Part shown: piece after piece, positions 32,430 to 42,464 of the stretch
How positions within the stretch are numbered: the stretch's first letter is position 1
How the letters are laid out: every line of letters starts with the position of its first letter
NCBI RefSeq assembly: GCF_021347895.1
Contig: NC_067132.1
Span: 5,583,768 to 5,647,767 of the forward strand
Length of the DNA stretch: 64,000 bases
DNA from: Acanthochromis polyacanthus
Lineage: Eukaryota > Chordata > Actinopteri > Pomacentridae
Reading direction: 5' to 3'
Position numbers and translations under genes: made by a program
Notes under the pieces: generated by a model
What the model was told of the DNA's origin: nothing
Database searches by the model: none
What the model saw: the letters and a program-made list of their open reading frames with translations, nothing else

Positions 32430-33342
32430 AAAGTTCAGGTTAAATGCAGCTAAATGGGACAACTACGCCGCCTGCTGTCAGAAAGAATTCCCTGCATGTG
32501 TAATAGTAGCAAAGGATTATGGGTAATCCTCAGAGCAACGGAGGATTTATGAAGAGGTAACATGTCTAAAAATGTCTGTTTGCAAAACAATGCTAACTAC
32601 GTTCATAACTATGTAGAAGTTTAGCTGGCTTTAATTGGTTACTTTTGCGTGTCCTAGAATCATTTCACCATGTGTTTTTGAAGCTGACTGTGCGTTTGGA
32701 TGTGTTTTATCGTTGTAAAAAAAATTCTACTGCGTAGCTAGCTACCGCTAACACAATGCCGTCTTTCTGGACAGAGCACATACTGTCGCCCACGAGATGA
32801 TGACTTATTAAACTCCATGTCCTTTGTTATGAATGCAGGTATGTTAGTGTGTCCCTCTATAATGTGATGTTAGTTATTATTGTTATTGTTGGATGTTAGA
32901 AATATGCCAATGAGTTATATTCGCCGGTTTTTATTAATTGTATTTTGTACTGTGTTAGCTGTTGTGAATCTATGAAATATAAAAAAAGGGGTAACAGTCC
33001 AGGAAAATATGTATTATTATAATAATTTCTTGTAATTTTCCCTCAAATAATCAAGAGGACACTTTCTGTTTTCATGAGTTTATTTTATTGTCTTACCTAA
33101 ATTTAATCCACTATACGATCACTTGAATTATGTATTGTACTGAGTGTAAAGAGATATGAATGGGTAATCCTCAGAGCAACGGAGGATTTATGAAGAGAGC
33201 ACATACTGTCGCCCATGAGATGATGACTTACTAAACTCCATGTCCTTTGTTATGAATGCAGAAAAGGGAATAAACCTGCTGTTGCCACCAGCCTGACCAG
33301 CTCCTGATCGTCATTTTAGAAAGGAAGACATCTCACATGGGT

Positions 33343-33345
<3 letters not shown>
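32430..33345 (+). other. Exon-intron-exon segment followed by its own spliced copy
   Basis: Copy 1: exon 1 ending ...ggatttatgaagag (to 32556), a 218-bp GT-AG intron (32557-32774), exon 2 (32775-32838, 64 bp), then a second donor gtatgttag. Copy 2: exon 1 (33161-33197) joined directly to exon 2 (33198-33261), and that to a third exon beginning aaaagggaataaacctg. Exon 1 is identical in the two copies; exon 2 differs at two bases. So intron-bearing and intron-free forms lie in tandem. A 24-codon ORF (MGNPQSNGGF...EMMTY) spans exons 1 and 2. No gene is recognised. The block sits between AT runs inside the L2-A 3' UTR. Confidence 0.6.

Positions 33346-33391
<46 letters not shown>
33345..33391. 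repeat. (TA)n microsatellite at right border of the exon-like insertion
   Basis: A pure TA run mirroring the AT run at 32371-32419, consistent with insertion into an AT tract of the L2 3' UTR. Confidence 0.9.
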
Positions 33392-33393
<2 letters not shown>

Positions 33394-33399
33394 TTGGTT

Positions 33400-33636
33400 G
33401 AGACTGTGATTTGGTAGAATTGGAGTTTCTACCAGTAGAGATTTGGTAGAATTGGAGTTTCTACCAGTAGAGATTGCGATTGGGGTCTCTACCAGTAGAA
33501 ACTCCAATCCTACCAGTAGACATTTGTCAGGGCTAAGGTTAGACTTTTAAGGTTAGGGTCAGGGGTCAGGGCAGGGGTCAGATTTAAAGTTCCATCTCTA
33601 CTGGTAGAGACTCCAATTCTACCAAATCGCAGTCTC
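33400..33636. mobile_element. Foldback (MITE-like) element with TTAGGG-like centre
   Basis: The left arm gagactgtgatttggtagaa and what follows is the inverse of the right arm ending ...accaaatcgcagtctc, about 45 bp per arm. The motif tctaccagtagaga recurs several times. The centre holds aaggttagggtcaggggtcagggc. It interrupts the L2-A 3' UTR, whose sequence resumes at atatacatgcacatg. Confidence 0.55.
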
Positions 33637-33995
33637 TACTCTGACATATACATGCACATGAAAACAACAAACCTACATGGTGTGAAATGCCAACGAGAAA
33701 AGGTGGGTTTTAAGAAGGGTTTTAAAATTAGGCAATGAGGAGGCCTGTCTAATGTGCAGTGGCAGCTCATTCCAAAGCTTTGGAGCTGCCACGGAAAACG
33801 CTCGATCCCCTCTGACCTTCAGCCTTGCTTTGGGGATCCTCAGGAGCAGCTGGTCAGCTGACCTGAGGGATCAGCTCGGAGTACATGGATGAAGAAGCTC
33901 AGAGAGGTATTGGGGGGGGGGGGGGGGGTGAAACCATGTAATTATTTAAAAGCAAATAAAAGCATTTTAAAATGAATTCTAAAAAGGACAGGCAG

Positions 33996-35056
33996 TCAGT
34001 GTAGTAAAGCTAAAATCGATGAAATGTGCTCAAACTTTGTTGTACCAGTTAAAAGACGTGCAGCGGCATTCTGAACTAACTGTAGACGAGCAATGGAGGA
34101 CCCACTAACCCCCATATAAAGAACATTGCAGTAATCCAGCCGAGTGGTCACAAAGGCGTGGCTCACCGTTTCAAATTGCTGTCTCTGCAGAATAGGTTTG
34201 ATTTTAGCCAGCTGCCTTAACTGGAAGAAGCTATTTTTCACCACAGCTTTAATCTGGTTGTCAAACTTCAGATCTGCGTCCACTTTTACCCCTAAATTAC
34301 TATTAATAGGTTTGGCGTACTGTGCCATGGAACCCAGGTCAATTGGAGGTGTCACAGAAGTGCCACCAAAGCCATCACTTCAGTCTTTTTTTCATAAAAA
34401 CTGAGAAAATTTAGGGACATCCAGGCCTTCAGGTCATCCAGGCAATTTAACAAAGGTTTGAGGGAAGATGACTTGGCCTTTTTGAGAAGGACATAAATCT
34501 GGCAGTCATCAGCATAACAGTGGATTGAACCAAGGGGGAGAAGGTATAGAGAAAATAAAAGAGGGCCCAGCACTGAACCCTGAGGAACCCCACATGAGAG
34601 AGGAGCAGTGGAGGACACAGAGTCACCAAGGCTGACACAGAAAGTCCGATGAGAGAGGTAGGACCTGAACCATTTCAGAGCCGTGCCACTGATGCCCACC
34701 CACTGCTCCAGACGAGCAACCAGGATGTCATGGTCCACTGTATCAAATGCTGCGGTTAAATCTAAAAGCAGAAGGATCACACAGTGACCAGAGTCAGTAG
34801 CTAAGAAGATGTCGTTAAAAACTCTTAAAAGAGCCGATTCTGTGCTATGCAGTCCTTTAAAACCAGATTGAAAAATCTCCAGAACATTTTGTTCATTTAA
34901 AAAGTCCGTGAGCTGGGAGTACACAATTTTCTCCAAGATTTTGGAGAATAAAGACAGTTTAGAAATGGGCCTAAAATTTGCCATAATAGCAGGATCCAGT
35001 CCAGGTTTTTTAATCAGGGGTTGCACAACCCCATGTTTAAAAGTTTCAGGGACCAC
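33996..35056 (-). pseudogene. L2-A reverse transcriptase and C-terminal part
   Basis: In two frames on the minus strand. The RT core shows [44 protein letters not shown] and CYADDCQIY (catalytic DD intact). After a frameshift near 34355 the thumb region follows: LGVKVDADLKF, RLDYCNVLY and RLQLVQNAAARLL. These are L2/CR1-group signatures. The frameshift and the loss of the end of the protein make it non-functional. Confidence 0.85.
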
Positions 35057-35128
35057 TCCAGAGGACAGACTGCTGTTAATGATGCTGTGCAGATGTGGCC
35101 CAACTGTAGGGAAAGCCTCCTTAAAAAG

Positions 35129-36369
35129 TCAAGGAGGAACAGAATCATTGGGTGAACCTGATGGCTTTAAATGATCCATAGTCTCCCGCACAAAAGACAT
35201 GGTCACAGGCTGAAAGGAGTCAAACACAGCAGAACAAGGAACAAACACAGAGGGGTCATAAGTAGGAGGTGAAATAAGTGCTCTGGTAGAGGAGACTTTA
35301 GCAACGAAGAAGTGCAAAAGGTTTTCACAGACACTAGGGGAGGGCTCAATTCCCACAGTCTGTGGTGGATTCAGAGCAGAGATAATCACTTTAAACAAAA
35401 CACGAGGTTTGTGACAGTTTGAGAAAACAATATCAGAAAAATATTTCCTTTTTGCCTCTTTCACAATGGACTGGTAACGACGAAAACAATCGCCCTCAAC
35501 CATTGAAAAGACACTTCCAGTTTATCTTTTTTCCACTTGCACGCAGCTCTGCGACACTCCCGTCTGGCAGTGTGGGTTGTTTCATTCCAACCCGGTCTCA
35601 CGGGGATTCGTGAAACTGTCACGTAAGTTTTAGTTTCGGTTTCGTGCGCACCAACACGATTTCGTCATGTTTTTCGTGCCGCTCACCACGAAATGTTTTT
35701 CGCTGTGGTAATCACATCTGAAAGTGGTTTATACCGGCGGATTCATGACGATCTAAGCTGTCCATCGGCGTATACTGCTTGTGTGATTGCGTTTGCGGCC
35801 GCCGGCCGCCGGACATTCTTGAAATTCCTATGCAAATTGGTAAGTGTACCACCGGGTTATGGTTAGGTTATGGTTAGGTTATGGTTAGGGTTATGGTTAG
35901 GGTTATGGTTAGGGACGATGTCATGCAAAATATAGCGTTGGATTCACCACGGTTTTACATTAAAAATATAATATACACATTCTTTTGAAATACGTTCTGA
36001 GTGGCACGAAAAGTCCGCCGTTTAAAATACATTGGTGCGCATTTCGTGGTGAGCGGCACGAAAAACATGACGAAATCGTGTTGGTGCACACGAAACCGAA
36101 ACTAAAACTTACGTGACAGTTTCACGAATCCTCGTGAGATCGGGCTGTTCATTCAACCAAGGCTCTGGAAGAACTTTATGCCTCCTGCTCCTTAATGGGG
36201 CCGCAGCATCAATGGCAGATTGACAGGCGTCAAGAAACTGAGAGCACAGAGCCTCTGTATCATCACTCACAGGACTGGGAGTGACGCAGTTCTGACTGAA
36301 AGCGGCTGAGAAGTGAGCAGCAGTGGAAGAGTTACCAGGCGATCGCTCTTTGTTGTGGTCTGTATCCAA
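35129..36369 (-). pseudogene. L2-A linker between endonuclease and RT, split by a foldback element
   Basis: Minus-strand coding pieces at 35129-35587 (RRYQSIVKEAKRKYFSDIV and CENLLHFFVAKVSS) and 36155-36369 (FSAAFSQNCVTP and HKVLPEPWLNE) flank the insertion 35588-36147. Removing the insertion and one copy of TTCATTC joins PWLNE to TTHTARRECRRAACKW in frame, the usual L2 order before the RT. Confidence 0.7.
35588..36147. mobile_element. 560-bp foldback element, copy 1, with 7-bp target duplication
   Basis: Flanked by TTCATTC on both sides (35581-35587 and 36148-36154). Terminal inverted repeats are about 107 bp, from CAACCCGGTCTCACGGGG on the left; the reverse complement of the right end starts CAGCCCGATCTCACGAGG. 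The middle has a GC block (gcggccgccggccgccgg) and GGTTATGGTTAG repeats. There is no coding capacity. A near-identical second copy is at 51536-52096. The 7-bp duplication and the CA... termini do not fit Tc1, hAT or piggyBac. P-type elements are one possibility, by inference only. Confidence 0.85.
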
Positions 36370-36530
36370 ATCTCAGGACACTGGAAAGCAAATCTCGTTC
36401 CGAAATCGCGTGAGAGCTCGCAAAATCGCGGTGTTTTGGCGTGAGCTATTGCGCGATTTCGGAACGAGATTTGCTTTCTAGCGTCCTGAGATTTGGATAC
36501 AGACCACAACAAAGAGCGATCGCCAGGTAA
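36332..36530. repeat. 199-bp near-perfect palindrome
   Basis: The left arm 36332-36409 (ttaccaggcgatcgctcttt...) is the inverse of the right arm 36451-36530 (...aaagagcgatcgccaggtaa), about 75-80 bp each with few mismatches. The 41-bp loop itself is partly symmetric (gcgtgagagctcgc / gcgtgagctattgcg). It sits at the point where the L2-A endonuclease is interrupted. It could be a foldback MITE or an inverted duplication formed during a rearrangement. Confidence 0.75.
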
Positions 36531-36820
36531 TGTGGAGGTTTTCGTTCACTTCTCATCTCTAGTATGTTGTGCGACACTCATTGAGACTATCCGAGCCGGT
36601 CAGTGTGGGGAAAAAGCACATTAGGGCGGACTTTGATGCGGGGGGGCCAGCTGCCCCATACTTTTCGCTAGCCGAGCTGCTAGCTGAGCTGCTAAGCTGC
36701 CTGCCTGGCTAAATACTGGAGCTATGTCGAAAATTCATTTCTCCATCACTCACATGTATGAAATGACATGAAAACAGACCCCAGGTTGAAAAAAACCGAA
36801 GTTCCCCTTTAAAATAGCAG
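36531..36820. other. Foreign segment inside L2-A next to the palindrome
   Basis: No L2 homology is seen from the palindrome to about 36820, where the endonuclease resumes (TEFLPEKCCYF). It includes repeated gctagc/agctgct words and an A-rich end (ttgaaaaaaaccgaagttcccc). Probably another old insertion; the family is not recognised. Confidence 0.4.
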
Positions 36821-37178
36821 CACTTCTCAGGTAAAAATTCTGTGAAGGCACTGGACTCACCAACACTCAGCCAAGTCTCGGTGACAAAGAGGAAATCCAG
36901 ATCCCAAGATGTAAAGAAATCCTTCAGGATGAATGTTTTATTCGCAAGCGATCTTGCATTAACCAAGCCAAACCTGGCAGGAGCTGGTGGGTCTGGAAGA
37001 ACAGCTGACAGCGAGTCCCTACAGAAAGGCCGCAGGTTACCTGGATCCATCCCACACCGGCGGAGATGAGGAGAGCAGGGACCCCGGGGCAGAAACATGT
37101 CATCCGAGCCAGTCACCGGTACCAGACAGGCAGCGACAGGGTCCAGCCAACGTCGGGAGACATCAAGGGGAGGTACCA
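36821..37178 (-). pseudogene. L2-A endonuclease, N-terminal part
   Basis: Minus strand: FGLVNARSLANKTFILKDFF, LDFLFVTETWLS and TEFLPEKCCYF, the start of an APE-type endonuclease (VNARS and TETWL are motif positions). The remainder of the domain, including the GDFN and SDH motifs, is absent and replaced by the palindrome region. Confidence 0.75.
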
Positions 37179-37456
37179 AATCAAAATCAAATCAAATTTA
37201 TTTATAAAGCACCTTTAAAACAACCATAGTTGACCAAGGTGCTGTACATAGGCATAAGCAACAAGATTAACATAAAAATAATAAAAACTAAGATAAAAAC
37301 ATTAGGATAAAAACAATAAGAAGTAAAAGCAGACTGCACAATAAAAACAAAAGCAATAAATGGACTAAACAAACTGGACTGCCCCTCCCAGATATATATA
37401 CATGCACATGAAAAACAACAAACCTACGTGGTGTGAAATGCCAATGAAAAATGTGT
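37179..37456 (-). mobile_element. 5'-truncated L2 tail nested in L2-A
   Basis: 278 bp matching the L2-A 3' UTR (aaatcaaatttattta..., cactgcacaataaaaacaa, ctgcccctcccagatata, acaacaaacctac). It has a short target duplication GTACCA (37173-37178 and 37457-37462) and lies inside the 5' part of L2-A. It preserves the uninterrupted version of the 3' UTR and shows where the insertion at 32371-33636 went in. Confidence 0.7.
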
Positions 37457-37462
37457 GTACCA

Positions 37463-37835
37463 CTCTACATCCACCACGGACAGTGCATGCCAGCCCGGCC
37501 CTCAGCCTCACCAGACAACCGCCCCGCTTACCCCGGCACCGGCGGCGTTTTCACCAAGGGAGTGGCACTGGCGTACGGCAGAGGTATGTCGGGATGTCTG
37601 ATAGGAAAGAAGGCAGAGATCTCTGTCCATAAGGCTCTAAATTGACTAGATCATTTGAGAAGACTCTCAAATTTAGCAAAGTTTGACGATCATACACCAG
37701 CAGAGTGTTGACTTCATGTGCAACAAGGGATACAAACAGCACAAATACACATAGCATTCGGAACAGCTGGAGCAGCTGTTCCGAATGCCTCACACACTGG
37801 CGCCATCTTGCTGCTAAAGAATTGTTGTCAACCAA
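37463..37835 (-). pseudogene. L2-A 5' region
   Basis: Minus strand from the 5' end: ttggttgacaac..., then the caagatggcgcc motif, then coding remnants HEVNTLLVYDRQTLLNLR and LPSFLSDIPTYLCRT. These are typical of the leading segment of fish L2-type LINEs. The same gatggcgcc 5' motif begins L2-B. Confidence 0.55.
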
Positions 37836-38235
37836 CAGTCGAGCCTTAAGATGGTGTTTCTGGATAAATGACTTCCTTCTCAGCCTATGCTGATGTAGAA
37901 CACACTTGACTGTGGACACTGACACGTGTTCTAGCAGCTTTTCATTCATTACAGACATTCTTTTTCACTTTTTGGTGATTCTTGGTTGACTCCTGACCAT
38001 TCTGACCAGCTGTCTCTCAGCAGTTGCTCTCTCTTGTGATTTCTTTCTGATGGTGGCAGTAACACAGCTGTACCACACACTTCATACTCACAGCTGTTTC
38101 CACAGAGGATTTGAGATGCGTAGTTTGTTTAAAATGGCTCCAGGTAACTCTTCTGACTTGTTCAGGTCAATGAGTTGCTCTTTGTGATCTGCACTGTTAC
38201 ATTGTTCCATTGAGTCTAATGAGTGTAGTTAAAGT
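37836..38235 (-). pseudogene. Tc1-like transposase, N-terminal half
   Basis: Minus-strand fragments VSVSTVKCVLHQHRL, KSFIQKHHLKARL and an upstream helix-turn-helix-like region with stops match the DNA-binding half of Tc1 transposases. It ends at CAGTC (37836-37840), exactly where the C-terminal half at 32218 picks up in frame. The outer edge near 38235 is approximate. Confidence 0.7.
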
Positions 38236-38364
38236 GGCTCATAGAAGTCAGGAGCGTTACGCGATAAAAACAATAATAATAATAATAACTTTATTTATAT
38301 AGCACTTTCAAATCAACGTGCTTCACAGAGCAAGCAACAAATAAAATACCATAAAATGATAATG

Positions 38365-38605
38365 GATAAAAACAATGGCTAAGAACTAAAAACAATGGCT
38401 AAGAAATAAGAACAATGGCTAAGGAAATAAAAACAATGGCTAAGAAATAAGAACAATGGCTAAGGAAATAAAAACAATGGCTAAGAAATAAGAACAATGG
38501 CTAAGAAATAAGAACAATGGCTAAGAAAATAAAAACAATGGCTAAGAAGATAAAAAACAATAGCTGAGAAAGTAATAACAATGGCTAAGAACCGATAAGA
38601 ACAAT
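38365..38605. repeat. Minisatellite aaaaacaatggctaagaaataag in the L2-B 3' UTR
   Basis: About ten units of 21-24 bp built on 'acaatggctaag' with A-rich spacers of varying length. Confidence 0.85.
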
Positions 38606-38622
38606 ATCTAAGAACCCCACAG

Positions 38623-40465
38623 TTAGGATTCATATACAGCAGAGAACAAGTGGGTGTTTAGCTTAGCTTTGAATATTTCTACTGAGCAAGCTTGTCGAAT
38701 GTCAGAGGGAAGAGCGTTCCATAAAGACGGTGCACGGAAATAGAAAGCCCACGTGCCAACTGTCTTCTTTTGGACTCTAGGGACAGTCAGCAGACCTGTC
38801 CCCTGGGAGCGCAAAGACCTCGCTGGTTCATATGGAACAACCAGCTCCTTTAAATATGATGGTCCCATGCCATTTAAAGCCTTATATGTTAAAAGAAGAA
38901 TCTTAAAATCAGCTCTAACATGAACTGGGAGCCAATGCAGTGAGACTAACACTGGTGAAATGTGGTCATATTTTTTGTTCCCATCAGAATGCGGGCTGCT
39001 GTATTTTGCACCATCTGAAGACTATGAAAGCTCCTCTTAGGCAAGCTAGACAGGAGAGCATTACTATAATCCAATCTAGAAATCACAAATGAATGGATAA
39101 GAACCTCAGCACCCTGAAAGGTCAACAAAGAATGAATCTTAGCAATCCTCCTAAGGTGGAAGAAAACTATTTTTGTCACCTGTCGTATATGGGAGACAAA
39201 TGTAAAAGACTGATGAAAGATCATGCCAAGGTTTTTAACAATGTCCTTGCACTAAGTGATGCCCTCATCTAGGGTCCAGACATCCTTATTGTTCAAATGA
39301 TTTAGTCTTTCTGAGCCAATCACCATCAGCTCAGTCTTGTATGAATTTAAACATAAGAAGTTTGCTGCCAGCCAGCCCTTCACAGCAGCTAGACAGGCTT
39401 CGAGCTTCAGTATATCTGAGCAACTGTCTACAGAAATCGGGGCATACATTTACAGGTCATCGGCATAACTATGGAAGGCAATCCCAAAGGAACGTATAAT
39501 ATCGCCCAATGGCACCAAATATACTGAAAACAGCAAAGGACCAAGAACAGACCCCTGGGGAACCCCATATCTGACTGCCTGCTTCCCAGAGAATTCTTTA
39601 TTGTGTTGGACACACTGAGATCTATCAGACAAATATGATTGTAACCACTCCAACACTTTGCCATAAATTCCATACATGTTTCTGAGCATGTCCAACAATA
39701 TATCATGGTCCACTGTCTCAAAGGCAGCACTCAGGTCCAGTAGTAGAAGAATCGATGTTGAGCCCGAGTCAGTGGCCAATAACAAATCATTCAGTACCTT
39801 ACAAAGGTAAGTGCTGTTTCTGTAGAGGGATTGGACCAAAATGCAGACTGTAGTGGCTCAAAGTAATTATTGTGTGACAAGAATTTTAAAAGTTGTTCTG
39901 AGACAATTTTCTCAAGGACCTTAGACAGAAATGCCAGGTTTGAGAACGGCCTATAGTTTACCAAGAAATCTAAGTCAAGACCTGGTTTCTTTAGCAAGGG
40001 TTTAACCACTGCAGGTTTGACACAAGCAGGGAAGATTCCAATAGAAAGTGATAAGTTGAGGATGGATAGAACATAGGGTCCCAGAGCTGAACATAGCTCC
40101 TTAGTGATCCAGGCTGGTAAAGGATCTAACGGACATGTGGTAGATCTAGAGGACAAAACAACTGTAGTCAGATCCACTAGTGAGGTAGATTCAAACTTAG
40201 AGAATGCCTGCCCAGAATAAGAAGGAGGGTTGACATCAGGACTCAATCTACCTTGAGATTCCTGGGGAATTCTGGCTGTAATAGTAGTTACCCGGTCATC
40301 AAAATAATAAGAAACATCAGATGTGGCTAATTCAGTTCCACCATTTTGCTGATGGCCTTGTGTCAACTGAGCAACAGTGGCAAAGAGGAATCTAGGATTG
40401 TGTTTATTTTCGGATATCAGTACCGAATAATAGTTTGCCTTGGCCGAAGTCATTCTAGTCTGATA
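38623..40465 (-). pseudogene. L2-B reverse transcriptase to C-terminus
   Basis: Minus-strand pieces in order: [69 protein letters not shown] (YADD intact), LNSYKTELMVIGS, FVSHIRQVTKIVFFHLRRIA, then the tail LVSLHWLPVHVRADFKILLL and PSLWNALPSDIR. Several frameshifts separate them, so no full protein is possible. Confidence 0.85.
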
Positions 40466-40568
40466 TGTGGACAGATAATAATGATAATAATAATACATTT
40501 AATTTATAATGCACTTTACATTTGACAACCAAATCTCAAGATGCTACAGATAAAAACAGATTTTCATG

Positions 40569-41653
40569 TCACCACTGAAAATGCACCTCTAATCTAGAGC
40601 TGCGCCACTGGCGCTCAGCTTTCCTACAGATCTTTCTAAGAGCTAGTAAATCCTCATTTAGCCAGGGGGCATAATTTTTATGATGGCAATTTCGAATTTT
40701 TGCTGGTGCTACCAGATCAAGCAAATCCTGGAGAGTGGTATTCAAATTATCCACCAGACTGTCTAGAGAAGGGGTCTGGTTAAAGATCTGATTAACACCA
40801 TCAGGCAGTTGTAAACGCAGATCAGAAAAATGCATTGGGGCTAATATAGCGAGACAGATGTGTTCCCTGCAATTTAGTCTCTGAACCCTTGGGTTTAGGA
40901 AGTAGAACATTAAACACAATCCCAAAATGATCAAACTTTGGCAGCTGACAGATTTCATCTATTGACACAGATAATCCATAACCTAAAATTAAATCCAAAT
41001 TGTGTCAAAGCTGATGAGTTGGTCCAGACACAAACTGTGTGAGATTGAAAGATTCAATAATATTTAAAAAGTCCTTAACTAGTGGTTTATCAGGACAACA
41101 GATGTGCATATTCATATCTCCCACTATCAAAATTCTGTCATAAAGTGGGACAAATCTAGATAAAAGATCTGCAAACTCAGGGATAAAATTCACATTATAT
41201 TTAGGTGGACGATAGATTACAGCCACCAGAAAGGCACACGGTTTGTCCATCATTAAAAGCCACAGCTCAAAGCTGATAAAAGCAATGTCCTGAAACATCT
41301 GCTTGCATTTTAAAGCATCACTAAAAACAGAAGCCACGTCCCCAGCTCGTCCAATCAGCCTGGGAGTACTGAGGAAACTGGTGTTGGGAGGCAGAGTTCA
41401 GTCAGAGGAGCCACTTCACCGTCATGCATCCATGTCTCAGTCAGGAAAACTGCAGACTGTGGGACTTATAGAAGTCATGAAGGATAAAAGTCTTTTGAGA
41501 CAATGATCGGACATTCAGAAGAGCCATATGCACTTTCACCTCTTCACAGATAGCCGCCGACACAACTGTCGGCATCAGCATATTATCCAGACACGCACCG
41601 GCCCTTCGTCGCCGCCACGCCCCTCTCAGCAGGAGCAAACCGGCTGAATCCAC
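40569..41653 (-). pseudogene. L2-B endonuclease and linker
   Basis: Minus strand: MALLNVRSLSQKTFILHDFY (endonuclease start), FLVAVIYRPPKYNVNFIPEF, RILIVGDMNMHICCPD (GDMNMH in place of the usual GDFN motif) and FVSGPTHQL. After frameshifts the linker follows, with YAPWLNEDLLALRKICRKAE. Broken in at least three places. Confidence 0.75.
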
Positions 41654-41666
41654 CGCAGCTGGTAGG

Positions 41667-41981
41667 TTAGATCCATGTCACCAATCCAGGCAGCAGCAGC
41701 AACCTGGAAAGCTTTCCTCTGCACCCTTTTTTCTTTGTAATCGCTACATGTATCTCTGCACACGTACCACAAACACGTTTGCGTCTCCTGCGAGTCCTAT
41801 TTCGCGGTGGATAAATAGGCTCATAGCGCCGCAACTCCTCCGGTACCATGGCCAGGTGATTAGGTAAACTTAACGCCTGATCTCCACTAATAATGTGGGA
41901 GAGCTTTCCAAAAGAATCGAGGATGTTAAAGAGCACTTGACGCTCAAAAACCAGCAGCGATTTGGTATTCATAGCAAGCAA
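41667..41981 (-). pseudogene. L2-B N-terminal segment
   Basis: About 104 codons on the minus strand, with the segments TKSLLVFERQVLFNILDSFG and YPPRNRTRRRRKRV. This is the basic leader that precedes the endonuclease in fish L2-type LINEs and parallels VYDRQTLLNLR in copy A. Confidence 0.5.
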
Positions 41982-42060
41982 TCACACCACTAAACATACA
42001 ATAAGCATACACATACAGAGAGAGGAACGGCGTGCCCTGACAGTCGGCGCCATCTTTGCA

Positions 42061-42464
42061 CAATGATAGCCACCCACAAAAATTCAGGAAATCATGCCAA
42101 TGAATAAAATTATCACCAAAACTGATAATTCAAGTTGCTGTATGTGTATTTTTGAAGCAGAAGATTTTGTCATACTTGCAGAAGATCCATGACATCTCTA
42201 TGAATTAAGTAAAATGTATAATCTTTTATGTTTGTTTGTTTTATGTGTCAAACACTTGTGGGTTTCAATCATTCTATCAAGTCAAATGTAGAGTTATGTT
42301 AGTCATTGGAAACTTCAGACTACCATGATTTACGTGGTCTTTACAAGTGAATGGAAACTTTTGTTTACGACTGTAAAGGAACAGTTAGAGCAGACAAAAA
42401 TGTGTTTCCAATTTCAAATACAGCCTGTAGATGGTGCTAAAGGGAAGTTCATGATATATACAGC
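42061..42464. other. Non-genic stretch
   Basis: AT-rich; nothing recognised. Confidence 0.45.

Larger units (their letters stand above)
32219..37835 (-). mobile_element. L2-clade LINE copy A, inserted in a Tc1-like element
   Basis: The minus-strand 3' end is at 32219 (repeated aaatc/ TTTGA units, then an L2-type tail). The 5' end is at 37835, just outside the caagatggcgcc motif. It is flanked by a short target duplication, CAGTC (32214-32218 and 37836-37840). Removing it restores an in-frame Tc1 reading, KARL/KSAAEH, so both borders are firm. The endonuclease start, linker and RT are recognisable with YADD intact. The copy is broken by frameshifts, a foldback insertion, a 199-bp palindrome that replaces part of the endonuclease, and a nested LINE tail. 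Confidence 0.8.
38262..42060 (-). mobile_element. L2-clade LINE copy B (decayed)
   Basis: The 3' end is near 38262, with an (AAT)n tail and the fish LINE end motif actttatttatatagcactttcaaatcaacgtgcttcac on the plus strand. The 5' end is near 42060 at caaagatggcgcc (minus strand). All L2 regions occur in order but in several frames with stops. A small insertion, about 40466-40568, carries another LINE tail (aataataatacatttaatttataatgcactttaca). No clean target duplication was found. Confidence 0.7.
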
